Shown here in pieces: positions 5,209 to 7,689 of a DNA stretch of 7,689 bases. Source of the stretch: Tardiphaga sp. (GTDB lineage Bacteria > Pseudomonadota > Alphaproteobacteria > Rhizobiales > Xanthobacteraceae); NCBI GenBank assembly GCA_028290765.1, contig JAQGJF010000474.1:1-7689 (forward strand), given 5' to 3'. The first letter of the stretch is position 1. Every line of letters starts with the position of its first letter. The notes beneath the pieces are model-generated. The model was not told where the DNA came from. It saw only the letters and a list, made by a program, of their open reading frames with translations, and made no database searches. Both the position numbers and the translations under genes were made by a program.

Positions 5209-6741
5209 TCAGGACGAACCCCACTTCACGCCGTGTTTATCCAGGATCTTGCGCACCTCGTCGACCAGTGACGCCTGCGGCACCTTGGTCTGCGCCTCGT
5301 TCTGCTTCTGCAGATATTCGTCGCGGTCCTTTTCGAGCTTCGACAGTTCGGCGCCGAGGATGAGGTCCTTCAGCACGACCTGCGGCCCGGCGGGATCGTC
5401 CTTTTCGTCCGAGCCCTGGATGATCACGCAAGGCGCGTTGCGGCGGTCGGCATATTTGAGCTGGTTGCCCATGTTCTTGGGGTTGCCGAGATAAAGTTCG
5501 GCGCGAATTTTGGCGGCGCGCAGCACGGCCACCATCTTCTGATAGTCGGCGACGCGGTCGCGGTCGAACACCGTGACGACGACCGGACCGGCTTCCGGCG
5601 TCACGTCGAGCTTGCCGAGCAAAGTGAGCGCCGCCTGCAGCCGCGACACGCCGATGGAAAATCCAGTCGCCGGCACCGGCTCGCCGCGGAAGCGCGACAC
5701 GAGGCCATCATAGCGCCCGCCACCGCCGACCGAACCGAAGCGAACCGGGCGGCCCTTTTCGTCCTTGGTCTCGAGCGTCAGTTCAACTTCGTAGACCGGG
5801 CCGGTGTAATATTCGAGGCCGCGGACGACCGAGGGATCGATGCGGATGCGATCTTGATACCCCGAAGCCGCGACCAGTTTCGCGATCTCTTCCAGTTCGC
5901 TGACGCCGGCCTTGCCGGTCTCGCTCTTGGCCAGATAAGCATCCGCAGCGGCGGTGGTCTCTTTCCAGTCATCACGCTTTTCAGTGATGCCTAAAACGAC
6001 GTCGGCGTCGATCGGACTAAGCCCCGCGCCCTTGGTGAAGTCGCCTTTGCCTTCTTCTCCACCATCCCAGCGGCCCGGACCGAGCAGCTTGCGCACTTCA
6101 TCGACGGAGAATTTGTCCAGCTTGTCGATGGCGCGCAGCACCGTGAGCCGGCGTCCCGCATTGTCCTCGCCGCCAAGGCCGATCGCTTCGAGCACGCCAT
6201 CGAGCACTTTGCGATTGTTCACCTTGACGACGTAGTGTCCCTTCAGGCCCAGCGCTTCCATGGTGTCCGCGGCCATCATGCACATTTCGGCGTCGGCCGC
6301 CGGCGATGCGCTGCCCACCGTATCGGCATCGAACTGCATGAACTGGCGGAAGCGGCCCGGGCCCGGCTTCTCGTTGCGGTAGACATAGCCGGCGCGGTAG
6401 CTGCGATACGGCAACACCAGGTTTTCGGTGCCGTAATTCTCCCCGACATAGCGTGCCAGCGGCGCGGTGAGATCGTAGCGCAGCGAAATCCACTGCTCGT
6501 CGTCATCCTGGAACGAGAACACGCCCTCATTGGGCCGGTCCTGGTCGGGCAGGAACTTGCCGAGCGCGTCGGTATATTCCATCGCCGGGGTTTCCACCGG
6601 CTCGAACCCGTAAAGCTCATAGACCTCGCGGATGGTCTCGTTCATGCGCCGGGTGGCGGCAATCTCGGCGGGTCCGCGATCGGCGAGGCCGCGCGGCAGC
6701 CGTGCCTTGAGTTTCTGGGGTTTTTTGGGTTTGTCGGCCAT
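5209..6741 (-). CDS. hisS: Histidyl-tRNA synthetase, alphaproteobacterial type (510 aa)
   Basis: Charges tRNA-His with histidine. Class II signatures are in order: the [12 protein letters not shown] region (88-99), motif 2 [21 protein letters not shown] (within 120-140), the HisRS motif [12 protein letters not shown] (307-318, Arg307 being the equivalent of catalytic Arg259 of E. coli), [13 protein letters not shown] (339-351) and motif 3 GFSIGVSRL (360-368). An anticodon-binding domain follows (about 385-465), then a charged helical tail to 510. It is longer than the 424-residue E. coli enzyme, and motif 2, the TGPVYE segment and GFSIGVSRL resemble eukaryotic HARS. Start: the ATG at 6739-6741 opens [10 protein letters not shown], the form I recall for Bradyrhizobium HisS, but no good ribosome binding site precedes it, and the frame stays open 55 codons further up to 6906. 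The tautomerase and thioesterase genes follow closely downstream. The aminotransferase gene is divergent. Confidence 0.97.
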   Translation of the reverse strand: MADKPKKPQKLKARLPRGLADRGPAEIAATRRMNETIREVYELYGFEPVETPAMEYTDALGKFLPDQDRPNEGVFSFQDDDEQWISLRYDLTAPLARYVGENYGTENLVLPYRSYRAGYVYRNEKPGPGRFRQFMQFDADTVGSASPAADAEMCMMAADTMEALGLKGHYVVKVNNRKVLDGVLEAIGLGGEDNAGRRLTVLRAIDKLDKFSVDEVRKLLGPGRWDGGEEGKGDFTKGAGLSPIDADVVLGITEKRDDWKETTAAADAYLAKSETGKAGVSELEEIAKLVAASGYQDRIRIDPSVVRGLEYYTGPVYEVELTLETKDEKGRPVRFGSVGGGGRYDGLVSRFRGEPVPATGFSIGVSRLQAALTLLGKLDVTPEAGPVVVTVFDRDRVADYQKMVAVLRAAKIRAELYLGNPKNMGNQLKYADRRNAPCVIIQGSDEKDDPAGPQVVLKDLILGAELSKLEKDRDEYLQKQNEAQTKVPQASLVDEVRKILDKHGVKWGSS

Positions 6742-6916
6742 GGGCGGCGTTGGTACCAGCGGACGCGCAAGGCGGCAAGGCGGCCCGGAACAAGGCATGC
6801 CCTCAAGCCCCCCTGAAAACGCCATTGGGCTGCGACCAAACCGCGGTTTCCGTAAAGGGACGAAGCTGATAGCTTGCGGCAGAACCAACACATCCGCGAA
6901 TAGCATGAGGGACTAG
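6742..6916. promoter_or_regulatory. Divergent promoter region of hisS and the aminotransferase gene
   Basis: 175 bp between the start of hisS (minus) and the aminotransferase (plus). The plus-strand gene has GAGG (6907-6910) six bases before its ATG. I could not find a convincing -35/-10 pair on either strand; TTGCGG (6874-6879) with a 17-base spacer leads only to CGAATA. The hisS frame remains open through most of this gap, but its content (for example a run of Pro and Arg before MADK) does not look conserved. Confidence 0.4.
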
Positions 6917-7689
6917 ATGTTAGACAAGAGCCCGACCCCGACCGCCGTCAATGTGCCGAACGACCTTGCCGCGCACTGGATGCCGTTCACCGCCAATCGG
7001 GCCTTCAAGAAGGCGCCACGGCTGCTCGCCGGCGCCAAGGACATGCACTATTTCACCGTCGATGGCCGCAAGATCATCGATGCCGCCGCCGGCATGTGGT
7101 GCTGCAACGCCGGTCACGGCCGCAGCCAGATTTCCTCGGCGATCGGCCGGCAGGCCGAGGCGCTGGATTACGCGCCGCCGTTCCAGTTCGGGATTCCGCA
7201 GGCGTTCGAGCTCGCCAGCCGCATCGCCGACCTGGCGCCGGCCGGGCTCGATCACGTTTTCTTTTGCAACTCCGGCTCGGAAGCCGCCGACACCGCGCTG
7301 AAGATCGCGCTGGCCTATCACCAGATCAACGGCCAGGGCACGCGGACCCGGCTGATCGGCCGCGAGCGCGGCTATCACGGCGTCGGCTTCGGCGGCACGT
7401 CGGTGGGCGGCATCGTCAACAACCGCAAGATGTTCGGAACGCTGCTCGCCGGCGTCGACCATCTGCCCCACACCTATGACCGCGACAAGCAGGCCTTCAG
7501 CAAGGGCGAGCCGGAATACGGCGCGCACTTCGCCGACGAGCTGGAGCGCCTGGTCAATCTGCACGGCGCCTCCACCATCGCGGCCGTCATCGTCGAGCCG
7601 ATGGCGGGATCGACCGGCGTGCTGCCGGCGCCGAAGGGCTATCTCAAGCGGCTGCGCGAGATCACCCAGAAGCACGGCATTCTCTTGAT
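6917..7689 (+). CDS. Omega-amino acid:pyruvate (beta-alanine:pyruvate) aminotransferase, N-terminal part
   Basis: Class III PLP aminotransferase, 257 codons in the window and cut at the right edge. It aligns throughout with Pseudomonas omega-amino acid:pyruvate aminotransferase: HWMPFTANR (20-28), GMWCCNAGH (59-67), FQFGIPQAFELA (89-100), the PLP-phosphate loop SGSEAAD (119-125), RGYHG (151-155, the Tyr that stacks on PLP), VDHLPHT (180-186), IVEPMAGSTGVLPAPKGYL (225-243). The PLP lysine and the DEV aspartate lie beyond the window. It transfers the amino group of beta-alanine or other omega-amino acids to pyruvate, giving alanine and a semialdehyde (malonate semialdehyde from beta-alanine). 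The start ATG at 6917 has GAGG six bases upstream and is in the frame of the family N-terminus. It is divergent from hisS. The exact amine donor is inferred; bauA-like function is likely, but no malonate-semialdehyde dehydrogenase is visible. Confidence 0.92.
   Translation, partial: MLDKSPTPTAVNVPNDLAAHWMPFTANRAFKKAPRLLAGAKDMHYFTVDGRKIIDAAAGMWCCNAGHGRSQISSAIGRQAEALDYAPPFQFGIPQAFELASRIADLAPAGLDHVFFCNSGSEAADTALKIALAYHQINGQGTRTRLIGRERGYHGVGFGGTSVGGIVNNRKMFGTLLAGVDHLPHTYDRDKQAFSKGEPEYGAHFADELERLVNLHGASTIAAVIVEPMAGSTGVLPAPKGYLKRLREITQKHGILL

Noticed and set aside
6920..7675. 251-codon minus-strand open frame over the aminotransferase
   Set aside because: The opposite strand encodes an unmistakable omega-amino acid aminotransferase starting at 6917; the minus frame has the Arg/Ala/Gly-rich composition of an antisense shadow.
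1..7689. Search for defence, toxin-antitoxin, CRISPR, phage or biosynthetic cluster genes
   Set aside because: No motif of such systems was found; every sizeable frame with protein-like features belongs to a housekeeping, exported or metabolic gene.

Overview
The window looks like ordinary chromosome from a high-GC alphaproteobacterium of the Bradyrhizobium/Rhodopseudomonas/Nitrobacter type. This is inferred from the long 510-residue HisRS with a eukaryote-like motif set, the DUF3617 protein, the styles of the dispersed palindromes (a long one with CCCTCTCCC arms and a GTCATGCCCGGGC type), and the even GC-rich codon use. I see no transposase, integrase, phage gene, CRISPR array, tRNA or rRNA, and no clear sign of a recently acquired island.

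Layout, left to right. (1) The 3' end of a plus-strand SAM-dependent methyltransferase of the TIGR00027/leucine carboxyl methyltransferase-like type (1-356). (2) A minus-strand series: a 71-residue CspA-family cold-shock protein (461-676), a 302-bp gap with no convincing gene, the 23S rRNA m6A2030 methyltransferase RlmJ (979-1839), a decayed dispersed palindrome (1890-1937), a secreted RNase T2 family enzyme (1959-2684) and a secreted 156-residue protein of unknown function (2817-3287). (3) A divergent plus-strand pair of exported proteins: a 96-residue unknown (3452-3742) and a DUF3617 protein (3800-4336). A perfect 8+3+8 palindrome sits just ahead of the DUF3617 ribosome binding site. (4) A cloverleaf-like repeat of about 150 bp (4359-4509) between convergent genes. 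(5) A minus-strand run of hisS (5209-6741), a small 4-oxalocrotonate-tautomerase-family protein (4950-5153) and a FlK-like acyl-CoA thioesterase (4518-4913), with gaps of 55 and 36 bp that fit one transcript. (6) Divergent from hisS, the 5' two thirds or so of an omega-amino acid:pyruvate (beta-alanine:pyruvate) aminotransferase, running off the right end (6917 onward).

The genes do not form one pathway. RlmJ, CspA and HisRS serve RNA and translation. Four consecutive genes (1959-4336) make exported, cysteine-containing proteins, probably periplasmic. The thioesterase, tautomerase and aminotransferase point to small-metabolite chemistry, but no shared pathway is shown. I did not find a clear undescribed system. 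The items most worth a second look are the palindrome at 3769-3787, the cloverleaf repeat, the FlK-like thioesterase with an intact catalytic triad but a shortened lid, and the alpha-type HisRS.
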